A stretch of DNA of 50,800 bases from Prevotella veroralis DSM 19559 = JCM 6290 (GTDB lineage: Bacteria > Bacteroidota > Bacteroidia > Bacteroidales > Bacteroidaceae): NCBI RefSeq assembly GCF_000377625.1, contig NZ_KB898339.1, positions 1-50,800 on the forward strand. Direction: 5' to 3'. Shown in pieces: positions 8,979 to 19,044 of this stretch (position 1 is its first letter; each line of letters begins with the position of its first letter). The position numbers were made by a program, and so were the translations under genes. The notes below the pieces were generated by a model. That model was not told the origin of the DNA. It did not search any database and saw only the letters and a program-made list of their open reading frames with translations.

Positions 8979-11795
8979 TTACTTCGCTGGTGTCATCACC
9001 ACTTCGGCGTGGTTACCAGCTGCAACGAGGCTCTTCAAGTAAGCTGCAATCTTAGCTGGTGTGAGCGACTCGACTGCTGCCTTATAGCCAGAGTGGAGGT
9101 CTACGCCAGTTGAGATATACTCGTCAATAACGTCCATCCAGTAGCTGTTGTTCTTCGCTGATAGCTCTGCTTGCTTCAACATGAAGTCCTTTACTTTCTG
9201 AACCTTATCTGCGTCCATCTTCATCGTGTTATCCTTCATGCCCTCAGCTAAGAGCTTCAAGGCAAGGTCGGACTTGTTAGGATCCATTGGGCAATATGCC
9301 TGGATGAGAGCAACGGCTTTATCGCCACGACGCTGCAATTCGCCACCTGCTCCAACAGAGTAAGCCGCACTAGCATCCTCACGAATGTTCTTTAGATAGA
9401 CCATAGACAATACTTGCGCAGCAGCATCGGTCAACACTTTATTCTCAACGTTGTAAGCAGCAGGTGCGTGCCACAACTCGAAGGCAATAGCCTTTGGTGT
9501 TTCCGACTTACGAGTGAACTTATTAACGACATTGCCCTTCACAAATCCTGGTATATCTCGCCAGTTCTCCGCCTTGCCCTTAGGCAGACATGCGATATAC
9601 TTCTCGATCAATGGGCGTAAAGAAGCCTCATCGAAGTTACCAACGAAGTAGTAGACAAACTGCCCAGGATTAGCAAAACGCTCCTTCCAAATCTGAAGAA
9701 TACGGTCGTAGCTAATGCCCTTCAGCGTATTCAATGACAATGGTGCGAAACGTGCCTCATGACCATAAATGGTTGTTGTAACCGAGTCAGAATATACGCT
9801 CTCGGGAGAGAGATCCTTATTCTTCAGTGCTAGTTCCAACTGCGACATCATCGCCTTATAAGACGCCTCGTCCTTAGCAACCTTCGTGAAGTTGAGGTAA
9901 AGTAACTGAAGCATGGTCTCAACATCCTTAGGGACACATGAGCCGGAGAGTGTTTGATAATAGTTGCCTAAACCACAAGCAACAGATGCCTGCTTACCAG
10001 CGAGTGCCTTCTGCAACTCCTGGTTAGAGAAGTTACCGAGTCCGCTGTAAGCTATGACATTATTAAATAGCTGCAAGTTGCTGTAGTCAGGCTTACCATA
10101 GAGTCCCTTACCGCCCTTTGCGACAGCCTGGAACTGTATCTCGTTATCCTTAAAGTTCGTCTTCTTCAAGATGACACGTGCGCCATTGCTCAATGTCAGC
10201 TCCTTGTATCCGAGTGTCTTGTTCTCCTTCTCACTGACAATCTTACCAGCCTTTGGCAATGCCTTCTCATCGAGTAAAGGCTCTTGTTTCACATTGTCAA
10301 CATAAGCCTTGATCTGCTCACCACGCACGTTAGCGATAGTTTGCGCCATCTGCGCCTTCGTTGGGTAAACCTTGTTAGCCTTCTCTTGTGCGAAGATCTG
10401 AATTACTAAGTTGCTATCCTTATCCGTAATGAGATCCTTTGCAAACTCATTAATGACATTGACGTTCAAAGCAGGCATTTCGACGAGTTGTTTCATAATC
10501 TGATACTCGTCTTCCTTGCTTGGGATAGGTTCGTTTGATAGGTAATGGTCGCGCAACTCATCGCCATACTGATCGTTCTTTATCTTATTGCGATTGACAT
10601 AAGCCGACTCTAATTGAGACAAGAACTCGTCCTTTGCACGCATAAATTCAGTCGCTGTGAAGCCGTGCTGGTGTACACGCTGTGCCTCTCTATACAATGC
10701 GGCAAGCGTCTCAAGATCCTTACCATCCTTTGCATTAGCCTCCATGCTAAAGGCGTCTTTCGTTCTTGAAAGCATGTAGGTACCATCGCCTGCATACGCT
10801 CCAGTAAATGGACAATCTGGCTTCTGGGCTAGTTCTGCCAAACGCTGGTTCAGCATCATACTGATAATACGCTTAGCATAAGAATCGATGAAATAGCTCT
10901 GATCGGTCTTTGCCTCGTCTGGGAAAGCGTCATGCTTCATATAAAGAGCCACGTCACTGAATGGCAATTCCTTGTCTTTACCAAAGATGTAAAGGGCTTG
11001 GGCATTATCAGGAACAGGCTCTGCAATAACCTGAGCGGCATTAGCAGGAACGACTACTCCATTCCAGAGTTGCTTGATCTGATTCTCGATGTGGTCTACA
11101 TCAACATCGCCCACAACGATGATACACTGGTTATCTGGGCGATACCACTTCTTGTAATAATCGCGCAGTGCTTGATAAGGGAACTTATCTACAATCTCCA
11201 TCAAACCGATTGGCAGACGCTTACCATACTTAGAGTTAGGATAGAACTCTGGTAACACCTTGTCAAGGATACGCATTTGGGCAGACTGACCTAATTGCCA
11301 CTCTTGATGGATAACGCCACGCTCCTTGTCAATCTCCTTATCGGCTAATGTCAATCCATTAGACCAGTCTTTGAGGATGAGTAAACAAGAGTCGAGAGCA
11401 GTCTGGCGTGTTGTTGGCACATCGCAAACACGATAGACTGTCTGGTCAATGCTCGTGTAAGCGTTTAAGTTACTGCCAAACTCTACGCCCAAAGAACGGG
11501 TGAACTCCAGCAGAGTAGAGTCAGGGAAATGCTCAGAACCATTAAACGCCATGTGCTCCAGGAAGTGAGCCAAACCACGCTGATTCTCGTTCTCTTGAAT
11601 AGAACCAACACGCTGTGCAATGTAGAAATTGGCTACATGCTCAGGCCAATCATTGTGGAGGATGTAGTAAGTCAAGCCATTGCTAAGCTTACCTTGCCTT
11701 ACATTCTTATTCACAGGAATAGGTCCCATCTGCTGTGCAGAGACCATACCAGTGATGAAAAGTAAGGCGATTAAGAATAAATGTTTGAGTTTCAT
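8979..11795 (-). CDS. Secreted M16 family zinc peptidase
   Basis: 938 aa with a signal peptide (MKLKHLFLIALLFITGMVSAQ). The inverted zinc motif HxxEH is HFLEH at residues 77-81, and the downstream glutamate lies in EIDKERGVIHQEW. Two M16 halves follow, as in pitrilysin-like proteases; the second, from about residue 510, lacks the zinc motif and should be structural. It is likely periplasmic and degrades peptides. A -7 box TACCTTTG lies at 11844-11837 on the minus strand, without a clear TTG at the right distance. Confidence 0.93.
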   Translation of the reverse strand: MKLKHLFLIALLFITGMVSAQQMGPIPVNKNVRQGKLSNGLTYYILHNDWPEHVANFYIAQRVGSIQENENQRGLAHFLEHMAFNGSEHFPDSTLLEFTRSLGVEFGSNLNAYTSIDQTVYRVCDVPTTRQTALDSCLLILKDWSNGLTLADKEIDKERGVIHQEWQLGQSAQMRILDKVLPEFYPNSKYGKRLPIGLMEIVDKFPYQALRDYYKKWYRPDNQCIIVVGDVDVDHIENQIKQLWNGVVVPANAAQVIAEPVPDNAQALYIFGKDKELPFSDVALYMKHDAFPDEAKTDQSYFIDSYAKRIISMMLNQRLAELAQKPDCPFTGAYAGDGTYMLSRTKDAFSMEANAKDGKDLETLAALYREAQRVHQHGFTATEFMRAKDEFLSQLESAYVNRNKIKNDQYGDELRDHYLSNEPIPSKEDEYQIMKQLVEMPALNVNVINEFAKDLITDKDSNLVIQIFAQEKANKVYPTKAQMAQTIANVRGEQIKAYVDNVKQEPLLDEKALPKAGKIVSEKENKTLGYKELTLSNGARVILKKTNFKDNEIQFQAVAKGGKGLYGKPDYSNLQLFNNVIAYSGLGNFSNQELQKALAGKQASVACGLGNYYQTLSGSCVPKDVETMLQLLYLNFTKVAKDEASYKAMMSQLELALKNKDLSPESVYSDSVTTTIYGHEARFAPLSLNTLKGISYDRILQIWKERFANPGQFVYYFVGNFDEASLRPLIEKYIACLPKGKAENWRDIPGFVKGNVVNKFTRKSETPKAIAFELWHAPAAYNVENKVLTDAAAQVLSMVYLKNIREDASAAYSVGAGGELQRRGDKAVALIQAYCPMDPNKSDLALKLLAEGMKDNTMKMDADKVQKVKDFMLKQAELSAKNNSYWMDVIDEYISTGVDLHSGYKAAVESLTPAKIAAYLKSLVAAGNHAEVVMTPAK

Positions 11796-12042
11796 CTTAA
11801 ACGTTGTTTAATTATTTAATATCAGATATTACCTCGCAAAGGTACATAAAATATTGTATCTCTATTGCCTTTTATCGTTTTTTATAGTTAACGTAAGCGA
11901 TAAGAGGATTCAAAAGTGTTAAAATTAAAATCGTATGCTATTTGTCTTATATTCGTTGGCTTACGTATTCTGTGGGGCAGAGAATCCTTCAGCCACATAG
12001 AATAATTATGTGAATTAAATTATTCAAAACAAATAATTTGAC

Positions 12043-12073
12043 TTGCATAATTAGTGCTTAATGCTTATCTTTG
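12043..12073 (+). promoter_or_regulatory. Promoter of the AAA+ ATPase gene
   Basis: TTG (12043-12045), a 20-nt spacer and TATCTTTG (12066-12073). It lies 23 nt upstream of the ATG at 12097. Confidence 0.8.
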
Positions 12074-12096
12074 TGCTATCTTAAGACAGAGAAAAT

Positions 12097-13236
12097 ATGA
12101 CAATAGACATTAATCCTTTCATTGTTAGTGGTCAAATCCCAGCTCAATACTTTTGCGATCGGCAGAAAGAAGCAAAGCTATTACACGACTATTTGTGCAA
12201 TCAACAGAACGTTATATTATCAGCAGAACGCCGAATGGGAAAAACGAAGTTAGTAGACTTTGTATTTGACAAAGCTGACATTGATAACGAGTACACCACT
12301 ATTTTTGTAGATATACTTGAGACAGGTACCCTTAATGAGTTTGTTTACACTTTCGGCAATACCATCTTTCGTCGCATAGCTTCACGTAGTGAGAAGATGA
12401 TGCGACTATTCTCAATGACATTAAAATCGCTCAGTGCAAGTTTTGGTTACGACCCTATACAAGGAACCCCTACCTTTGATATCAAACTAGGGGACATAGT
12501 TCAGCCTGATTACACGCTATCGGAGATATTCGAGTTCATTAATAAATCTGATCGAAGATGCCTTATTGTTATTGATGAGTTTCAGCAAATAACCCATTAT
12601 CCAGAAAAGAACTTCGAAGCAACCCTACGTACACATATACAAAAGACAAGCAATGCCAATTTCGTATTCGCAGGGAGTCAACGGCGTATAATGGACGAAA
12701 TGTTCGGTTCTAAAGGACGCCCATTTTATAATAGTGCTAGGCTTATTGAGTTGAATGCAATCCCTTTAGACATATATACAGAGTTTGCACAAAAGAACTT
12801 TCATGAGGCAGAGAAAGACGTAACAACGGCTGCTATTAAAGTTGTATATAATATGATGAAGGGTGTGACACTCTATAATCAACAAATTATGAATGATGCC
12901 TTTGCCTGTACACCCAAGCATGGTATCTGCGATGAAGAAATGACAAACTTGTTAATAAACAGACTCCTTAAACAAAATGATTACCGGTTTAGAGAGATTC
13001 TACAAATGCTTAGTGAGCAACAAAAGGCAACTCTCTTTGCTATACACGAGGATTCTCCTGCCTCAAAGATAACATCTGCTAATTTCACAAAAAAGCATCG
13101 GCTCAAATCTCCAAGTTCCACACAAGCGGCTCTCAATAAGCTTCTTGACATAGATTTGGTTACACGACAAGATGGTTGTTATAGTCTCTCTGACCCTCTG
13201 ATGAATCTTTGGTTAACCCGCAGAGACAGACTTTGA
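12097..13236 (+). CDS. AAA+ ATPase of the archaeal-ATPase/STAND type
   Basis: 379 aa. It starts with INPFIVSGQIPAQYFCDRQKE, the typical opening of this Bacteroidota ATPase family. Walker A is the variant SAERRMGKTKL (Gly48-Lys49-Thr50), and Walker B is CLIVIDEFQQI. The C-terminal third is a winged-helix region (TQAALNKLLDIDLVTRQDGCYSLSDPLMNLWL). Such proteins are common in Bacteroidota and Archaea, but their physiological role is poorly known; a DNA-related or stress role is possible. It is convergent with xerD with only three bases between the stops. Confidence 0.85.
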   Translation: MTIDINPFIVSGQIPAQYFCDRQKEAKLLHDYLCNQQNVILSAERRMGKTKLVDFVFDKADIDNEYTTIFVDILETGTLNEFVYTFGNTIFRRIASRSEKMMRLFSMTLKSLSASFGYDPIQGTPTFDIKLGDIVQPDYTLSEIFEFINKSDRRCLIVIDEFQQITHYPEKNFEATLRTHIQKTSNANFVFAGSQRRIMDEMFGSKGRPFYNSARLIELNAIPLDIYTEFAQKNFHEAEKDVTTAAIKVVYNMMKGVTLYNQQIMNDAFACTPKHGICDEEMTNLLINRLLKQNDYRFREILQMLSEQQKATLFAIHEDSPASKITSANFTKKHRLKSPSSTQAALNKLLDIDLVTRQDGCYSLSDPLMNLWLTRRDRL

Positions 13237-13239
13237 TGT

Positions 13240-14184
13240 TCATTCGGACAAAGGATCTGCTTGGTGCTCTTCATCGTATTTGATATTGCGAGGATGGTGC
13301 TCAAGTATCTCCTGACGTAAGGTTGTGGTGTCAATGTGCGTGTATATCTCCGTCGTACCGATGCTCTCATGTCCTAACATGGCTTGAATAGCACGCAAAT
13401 CAGCTCCACCTTCAAGCAAAGAGGTGGCGAAGGAGTGGCGAAGGGTGTGCGGAGAGATTGTCTTCTTTATGCCCGCTTCTACAGCATAACGCTTTATCAT
13501 GATAAGAATCATGGTGCGGGTAAGATGATGCCCACGCCTATTCAGGAATACATAATCCTCTTCGCCCGGTTTTATATCCATCTTGTTACGGTCATCAAAC
13601 CAATAACTCAATTCCTCTAAGGCTCTAGGAGAGATGGGGACAAGGCGTTCCTTTGACCCTTTTCCTAATACTCTGATATATTGCTCTTCGATGTATAGAT
13701 TAGACAAAGTAAGGTGAGTAAGTTCGGAAACACGTAAGCCACACGAGAAGAGTACCTCAATAATAGCACGGTTACGATGCCCTTCCCACTTAGAAAGGTC
13801 GATGGCTTGTTCGAGGAGATCGACTTCTGCAGTGGAGAGAACTTCGGGTAAGTGGTTAGGTTGTTTCGGAGATTCTAATAGCTCGGTAGGATCTACCTCC
13901 AAGTAACCATCCAATACAAGGAAACGATAGAACTGGCGCACACCGCTAAGGATACGCGCTAAAGAACGAGGTCCGATACCGAGGTCGGATATTGAGGCTG
14001 CAAAGAACTCTAAGTCTTCAAGTTTTACCTTCAACACATCTATCTTCTCTACCGCAAGATAGCGTAAGAGCTTATCCAAATCACGCATATAAGCATCCAA
14101 AGTGTTGGCAGAATGCCCCTTTTCTAACTTCAGATAACGGCGATAACGACTGACAATATCATTTGAATTCTTGTCTGTTTCCAT
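13240..14184 (-). CDS. xerD: Site-specific tyrosine recombinase XerD
   Basis: 314 aa. It resolves chromosome dimers at dif together with XerC. The core-binding domain spans residues ~8-95. Catalytic residues seen are Arg151 (CGLRVSEL), Lys175 (GKGSKER), His246 and Arg249 (HTLRH), His272 (LGH) and Tyr281 (TEIYTH). The length is normal for XerC/D and the context is chromosomal, not phage-like. The promoter region carries TATCTTTG at 14227-14220 on the minus strand. Confidence 0.93.
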   Translation of the reverse strand: METDKNSNDIVSRYRRYLKLEKGHSANTLDAYMRDLDKLLRYLAVEKIDVLKVKLEDLEFFAASISDLGIGPRSLARILSGVRQFYRFLVLDGYLEVDPTELLESPKQPNHLPEVLSTAEVDLLEQAIDLSKWEGHRNRAIIEVLFSCGLRVSELTHLTLSNLYIEEQYIRVLGKGSKERLVPISPRALEELSYWFDDRNKMDIKPGEEDYVFLNRRGHHLTRTMILIMIKRYAVEAGIKKTISPHTLRHSFATSLLEGGADLRAIQAMLGHESIGTTEIYTHIDTTTLRQEILEHHPRNIKYDEEHQADPLSE

Positions 14185-14200
14185 TTAAATTCTTATTTTT

Positions 14201-14220
14201 GCATACAGCTTATCGTATGC
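14201..14220. promoter_or_regulatory. Inverted repeat between xerD and aroQ
   Basis: GCATAC and GTATGC flank an 8-nt centre in the 77-nt divergent region. The right arm overlaps the xerD -7 box. It could be an operator; this is inference from position only. Confidence 0.35.
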
Positions 14221-14261
14221 AAAGATAATGTAGAAAAACGATATTTAAGTAGGAAAGAGAG

Positions 14262-14678
14262 ATGAAAGTAATTATTATCAATGGACCGAATCTGAACTTA
14301 CTCGGCGTTCGTGAACCTGGAATTTATGGCAAGGAGTCAATGGAGACATATTTCCAACAGCTCCGTAAGGATTATCCGAATGTCGAAATTGAGTATTATC
14401 AAAGCAATATAGAAGGCGAACTAATCAATAAGTTACAGGAAGTAGGGTTCGCTTATGATGGTATTATCCTCAATGCCGGAGCCTATACGCACACAAGCAT
14501 AGCTTTATTGGATTGCATTCGCTCAATACAAACTCCCGTCATCGAAGTACATATCAGCAACGTCAATGACCGTGAGGAGTTCCGTCGTCATTCAATGATA
14601 GCCCCAGCTTGTAAAGGTTCTATTCAAGGGTTCGGCATGAATAGCTATCGACTGGCTATAGAAGCATTATTCTTTTAA
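14262..14678 (+). CDS. aroQ: Type II 3-dehydroquinate dehydratase
   Basis: 138 aa. It catalyses step 3 of the shikimate pathway. Family landmarks are INGPNLNLLGVREPGIYG (with the catalytic Tyr), the substrate loop, ILNAGAYTHTSIAL and EVHISNVNDREEFRRHS. The length is normal. It stands alone, divergent from xerD; a gene for an exported protein follows 47 nt later and is clearly unrelated. Confidence 0.95.
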   Translation: MKVIIINGPNLNLLGVREPGIYGKESMETYFQQLRKDYPNVEIEYYQSNIEGELINKLQEVGFAYDGIILNAGAYTHTSIALLDCIRSIQTPVIEVHISNVNDREEFRRHSMIAPACKGSIQGFGMNSYRLAIEALFF

Positions 14679-14725
14679 AACCTGATTATAAAAGAATCTT
14701 TATTAACATAACAATATTTTACATC

Positions 14726-15535
14726 ATGAGGTATCTTTTTTTTGAAGTATTAGTTTTATTCGTTTTTGGTTCAAGCATTTCTGTGCATGCACAAAGACCT
14801 ATTATTAGGCGTAACACCCAAGCCTTTGTCAATGCTATAAAAAAAATAGAAAGTAAAAGTAGCGATGCTTTATTTTATAGAAATGCAATCCAAGATGCTT
14901 TTTACACATTCATAACAAGGAAAGATTTAACTGATAAGGCAAAGAAACAAGCTGAAAATATAAAAGATTATAGCATTAAATATATTGATAGCTATGCTCA
15001 TGGCGGAGATTATAGCCAAGTATTAGACATTGCAATGGAAGAATACTCTTCTGTGTTATCTTCTTTTAAAAAAATAGCAGATGAGGATCTAAAACAGCAA
15101 GCGGAATATGAAGTAGAAAAGAAAAGGATATATCAAAATACTCATCCTTTTGATAATAAGAATTATAGTTCGTATACGCATATTATAACTGCTCCTACAT
15201 ATCGTTGTAACAATATCCCAGACCTCAAAATAACAAAAATAGCATACTCTTCAGATAGTACACGAATAGAACTACTTTTAACACATCCTTTAGAAGAAGG
15301 TTGGGCAGGTATTGAAAGAACCACTTATCTTTATGATTCAATTCATAAAAAGAAGTATTATTTATTAAAGGCTGAGAATATCTCTATAATGCCCAATATT
15401 ACACAATTACATCATCGGGGAGAGCAATTAAAATTTGCACTAATATTCCCAGGTATCCCACGTAATGTTACTTATGTTGATTTAATAGAAGGAAAGGATA
15501 GCCCATGGAAGTTTTATAAAATAAAACTCAGATAG
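14726..15535 (+). CDS. Exported protein of unknown function
   Basis: 269 aa with a signal peptide (YLFFEVLVLFVFGSSISVHAQ). The N-terminal half is helical and charged (residues ~35-140); the second half is beta-rich, with LKITKIAYSSDSTRIELLLTHP. No family recognised. Codon use is markedly more AT-rich than aroQ and the methyltransferase gene on either side, suggesting it was acquired separately or evolves fast. The methyltransferase begins 13 nt after the stop. Confidence 0.7.
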   Translation: MRYLFFEVLVLFVFGSSISVHAQRPIIRRNTQAFVNAIKKIESKSSDALFYRNAIQDAFYTFITRKDLTDKAKKQAENIKDYSIKYIDSYAHGGDYSQVLDIAMEEYSSVLSSFKKIADEDLKQQAEYEVEKKRIYQNTHPFDNKNYSSYTHIITAPTYRCNNIPDLKITKIAYSSDSTRIELLLTHPLEEGWAGIERTTYLYDSIHKKKYYLLKAENISIMPNITQLHHRGEQLKFALIFPGIPRNVTYVDLIEGKDSPWKFYKIKLR

Positions 15536-15548
15536 TATCTTTTCTATC

Positions 15549-16244
15549 ATGGAAAAAAAACATATTCCCTTATCAGTAAAGGAAACATATTCCTTGACTC
15601 AAACAGGAGAAGCGTCGGATCTTTGTGAAGTCTATCTCTCGGCGCATATTGACCCCGAAAGTGATTACCTCTATCGGCTTTATCGTGCGACAAACATCCA
15701 CACTATTCATGGTCGAATGGCTAGTGGACATCTGCAAGGACGCTTATTGAAGATGCTTGTACAAATGATTCGCCCTAAAAACATCCTTGAGGTGGGAACC
15801 TTCAGTGGCTACTCTGCTATCTGTATGGCGGAAGGATTGGAAGAAGGTGGCAAAGTGTATACGTTCGAGATAAACGACGAGATGGAGGACTTCACACGTC
15901 CATGGATAGAACAATCACCCGTTGCTAACAAGATTGACTTTCGTATCGGAGATGCTGCAAAAGAAGCTCCTAAACTCGGGATAACGTTTGATATGGCATT
16001 TGTTGATGGTGATAAGCGTACATACGCAGAGGTGTATGAGAAACTACTACCTATTATCCGCCCTGGTGGATACATCCTTGCCGATAACACGCTATGGGAC
16101 TGGCACGTCATTGATCCAGCTTATGACCACGACCACCAAACCATTGGTATTCGACAATTCAATGATCTTATCGCCAAAGATGAGCGTGTAGAGAAGGTTA
16201 TTCTGCCCTTACGAGACGGACTAACACTGATTAGGAAGAAATAA
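15549..16244 (+). CDS. Class I SAM-dependent O-methyltransferase
   Basis: 231 aa, of the caffeoyl-CoA/catechol O-methyltransferase family. The SAM-binding motif is ILEVGTFSGYSAICMAEGL. Further landmarks are the acidic TFEINDEM strand, FDMAFVDGDKRTYAEVYE and GGYILADNTLW, where the metal-binding Asp and Asn sit. The substrate in bacteria is usually unknown. It lies just before the rbfA promoter. Confidence 0.88.
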   Translation: MEKKHIPLSVKETYSLTQTGEASDLCEVYLSAHIDPESDYLYRLYRATNIHTIHGRMASGHLQGRLLKMLVQMIRPKNILEVGTFSGYSAICMAEGLEEGGKVYTFEINDEMEDFTRPWIEQSPVANKIDFRIGDAAKEAPKLGITFDMAFVDGDKRTYAEVYEKLLPIIRPGGYILADNTLWDWHVIDPAYDHDHQTIGIRQFNDLIAKDERVEKVILPLRDGLTLIRKK

Positions 16245-16246
16245 GT

Positions 16247-16277
16247 TTGTTGATTCTTCAAACTTTCAGTATCTTTG
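16247..16277 (+). promoter_or_regulatory. Promoter of rbfA
   Basis: TTG (16247-16249), 20 nt, TATCTTTG (16270-16277). It begins 2 nt after the methyltransferase stop and gives a leader of about 25 nt before the rbfA ATG. Confidence 0.8.
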
Positions 16278-16307
16278 CATGACGTAGAAATCATTATCAA
16301 CAAGAAT

Positions 16308-16643
16308 ATGCAAGAAACAAGACAAAACCGTATATCACGCCTCCTTCAAAAGGAATTGGCAAGTATATTCCAGACACAGACACGCATGATGCATGGTGTA
16401 TTGGTGAGTGTTACACGCGTGAAAGTAAGTCCAGACCTTAGTATCTGTACTGCTTACCTCAGTATCTTCCCATCTGAAAAGGGAGACGAACTACTAAAGA
16501 ACATCAATGCTAATGAGAAGACAATCCGTTACGAATTAGGTCAGCGCGTACATAATCAACTGCGCATTATACCAGAGTTACGCTTCTTCATCGATGACTC
16601 ACTCGACTATATAGAGCGCATTGACGAATTACTTAAGAAGTAA
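16308..16643 (+). CDS. rbfA: Ribosome-binding factor A
   Basis: 111 aa. It helps mature the 30S subunit (16S 5' end) during cold or rapid growth. It starts MQETRQNRISRLLQKELASIFQ, the normal RbfA N-terminus, and contains VSVTRVKVSPDLSICTAYLSIFP, the KH-like fold. A longer frame from a TTG at 16275 would start inside the promoter's -7 box, so the ATG at 16308 is preferred. A permease gene follows 50 nt later. Confidence 0.93.
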   Translation: MQETRQNRISRLLQKELASIFQTQTRMMHGVLVSVTRVKVSPDLSICTAYLSIFPSEKGDELLKNINANEKTIRYELGQRVHNQLRIIPELRFFIDDSLDYIERIDELLKK

Positions 16644-16693
16644 GAATCCCGCAATCACTAGCATATAACATTCTGTACACAACATTCGAAGAC

Positions 16694-17926
16694 ATGAATT
16701 TTCCCTTTTACATAGCCCGCCGTTACCTCTTCTCAAAGAAGAGTACACATGCAATAAACGTCATCAGTCTTATCTCCGTACTCGGTGTGGCTGTGGCAAC
16801 AATGGCTTTAGTGGTTGTGTTAAGTGGGTTCAATGGATTCTCCGACTTAGTAGCTTCGTTCTTTACTAACTTTGATCCGCAACTGAAGATAGAAGCAACG
16901 AAAGGGAAAGTAATGCCTGCCGATGATCCATTACTTGTAAAGGTTAAACACCTCCCAGGCGTTGAGGTAGCTACCGAATGTGTACAGGATCAAGCACTGG
17001 CTGTCTATCACGACAAACAGGCTATGGTAACAGTGAAAGGTGTGGAAGACAACTTTGATTCGCTCACACATATAAGTAATATCCTCTATGGCGACGGCGA
17101 TTTCACACTGCATGTAGCCAATCTACAATATGGTGTAATTGGTATAAGACTGGCACAAGACCTTGGTACAGGGGTGACATGGCAGGATTATTTGCAGATA
17201 TATGCGCCTCAAAGGGAGGGACAATATGATGCTTCTAACCCGACAGATGCCTTTGTGAAGGACTCACTAGTGTCTCCGGGAGCATTATTCCAAGTAAAGC
17301 AAAGCAAGTATGATCAAGGTTATGTCATTACATCAATAGACTTTGCTCGCCGCATATTTAACCGTCAAGGAGAGATTACATCACTAGAGTTACGCATGAA
17401 ACCGGGCGTGGATATTGACAATGCGAAGGAAGAGATACAAGCAATGTTAGGCGATAAATATAAGGTACTCGACCGCTATGAGCAGCAAGCTGACACGTTT
17501 AATATCATGCGTATAGAGAAGCTCTTTGCTTATGTCTTCCTCACGTTTATCCTTATGGTTGCCTGCTTTAATATTATAGGTTCGCTCTCCATGCTCATTA
17601 TTGACAAGAAGAATGACGTTATCACCCTGCGCAACCTCGGTGCTACTGATGGGCAGATACGCCGCATCTTTCTCTTTGAAGGACGTATGATATCGGCAGC
17701 AGGAGCTGTGATTGGTATCGTACTCGGTCTCATCCTATGCTGGTTGCAACAAACTTATGGGCTTGTTCAGCTTGGCGACCAGGCTGGCAACTTCGTTGTC
17801 AACGCCTATCCTATCAGCGTACATCCCGAAGACATTCTCCTTATCTTCCTCACGGTTATCCTTGTTGGCTGGCTTTCTGTATGGTATCCCGTGCGTTATA
17901 TGAGCCGTAAACTGACGAAAGAATGA
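16694..17926 (+). CDS. LolC/LolE-type ABC transporter permease
   Basis: 410 aa. One transmembrane helix near residues 20-45 is followed by a large periplasmic domain (MacB-PCD type) and three C-terminal helices of the FtsX fold, with IDKKNDVITLRNLGATDGQIRRIFLFEG as the cytoplasmic coupling loop. It likely belongs to the machinery that releases lipoproteins from the inner membrane. No ATPase gene lies nearby. Confidence 0.88.
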   Translation: MNFPFYIARRYLFSKKSTHAINVISLISVLGVAVATMALVVVLSGFNGFSDLVASFFTNFDPQLKIEATKGKVMPADDPLLVKVKHLPGVEVATECVQDQALAVYHDKQAMVTVKGVEDNFDSLTHISNILYGDGDFTLHVANLQYGVIGIRLAQDLGTGVTWQDYLQIYAPQREGQYDASNPTDAFVKDSLVSPGALFQVKQSKYDQGYVITSIDFARRIFNRQGEITSLELRMKPGVDIDNAKEEIQAMLGDKYKVLDRYEQQADTFNIMRIEKLFAYVFLTFILMVACFNIIGSLSMLIIDKKNDVITLRNLGATDGQIRRIFLFEGRMISAAGAVIGIVLGLILCWLQQTYGLVQLGDQAGNFVVNAYPISVHPEDILLIFLTVILVGWLSVWYPVRYMSRKLTKE

Positions 17927-18029
17927 GATAGAAAAAACGATCTAATACCAGCACACAAGCCCTGCACTTCTAGCATAAAACACGAATAGTGAATCATCAC
18001 ACTTACGAATAACTAAACATCTAAACAAT

Positions 18030-19005
18030 ATGACTGAGAACCTAAATGACAAGATCATTATCTACCAAAGTGAAGATGGTAAGACCCAACTTGATGTGAA
18101 GTTGGAAGGAGAGACCGTGTGGCTTAGTACGAGACAGATGGCTGAACTCTTCGACAAAGAGGAGTCTAACATTCGTAGACATGTAAATAACGTATTCAAA
18201 GAAGCCGAATTAAAGAGAGAATAACGTGCATTTTTTGCACGTTAATGGCGTTAAGAAACCTGTCCCTTATTACACTCTTGACGTTATCATCTCCGTTGGC
18301 TATCGTGTACATAGTCAACGAGGCGTGCGCTTTCGCCAATGGGCTAACAGCGTTCTCAAGCAATATCTTGTAAAAGGTTATGCCATTAATGAGAACATTC
18401 GCAAGCAGCAGATTGCCGAATTAAGGTAGCTGGTGCAGGTCGTTGGTAGAACCATTCAGCAACAGCCAGCGAAGTCTACTGACGAAAGCAATGCCCTCTT
18501 TGACGTGGTTGTAGATTACACCTATGCGCTCGATACTCTCGATGATTACGATTATCAACGACTACATATTGCACGAATAACTAAGGAAGAACCCTTCCAT
18601 GCCACATACGAGAATGCAATGCACGAAATCGACCTCCTCCGTCAGAAGTTCGGCGGTTCGGTACTTTTCGGCAACGAGAAAGACGAATCATTCAAGAGTT
18701 CCATTGGACAAATCTATCAGACATTTGGCGGCGCAGAACTCTATCCGAGCGTAGAAGAAAAGGCTGCCATGTTGCTCTATCTTGTCACCAAGAACCATTC
18801 ATTCAGCGATGGTAACAAGCGTATAGCCGCCACTCTCTTCCTCTGGTTCATGAATAAAAACGGCATCCTCTATCGTCCCGATGGCACCAAACGCATAGCT
18901 GATAACACGCTCGTTGCCCTTACGCTGATGATTGCAGAGAGCAAGACGGAAGAGAAAGACATAATGGTAAAAGTGGTGGTAAACCTTATCAATCAAGCGA
19001 ACTGA
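18030..19005 (+). pseudogene. RhuM/Fic-domain gene, broken by a frameshift and a stop
   Basis: The three open segments 18030-18224, 18226-18429 and 18433-19005 together read as one RhuM-family protein (virulence RhuM domain, then a Fic/DOC-like domain with HSFSDGNKRIAATLF). Lesion 1: the first part ends ELKRE-stop, and restoring one AG unit in the (AG)n tract at 18214-18220 gives ELKRENNVHFLHVNG in the next frame. Lesion 2: an in-frame TAG at 18427-18429 sits where CAG (Gln) is expected, between IAELR and LVQVVG. Two separate lesions argue for a true pseudogene. In the family the Fic-like domain is thought to modify target proteins. Confidence 0.88.
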
Positions 19006-19044
19006 TAAATCCATAAACATAATTATAAACTAAAACAAAAGAGT

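Noticed and set aside
18222..18236. Programmed frameshift at the T6 run in the RhuM gene
   Set aside because: The first frame ends at a TAA before the T run, and a second in-frame TAG lies downstream, so recoding would not restore the protein.
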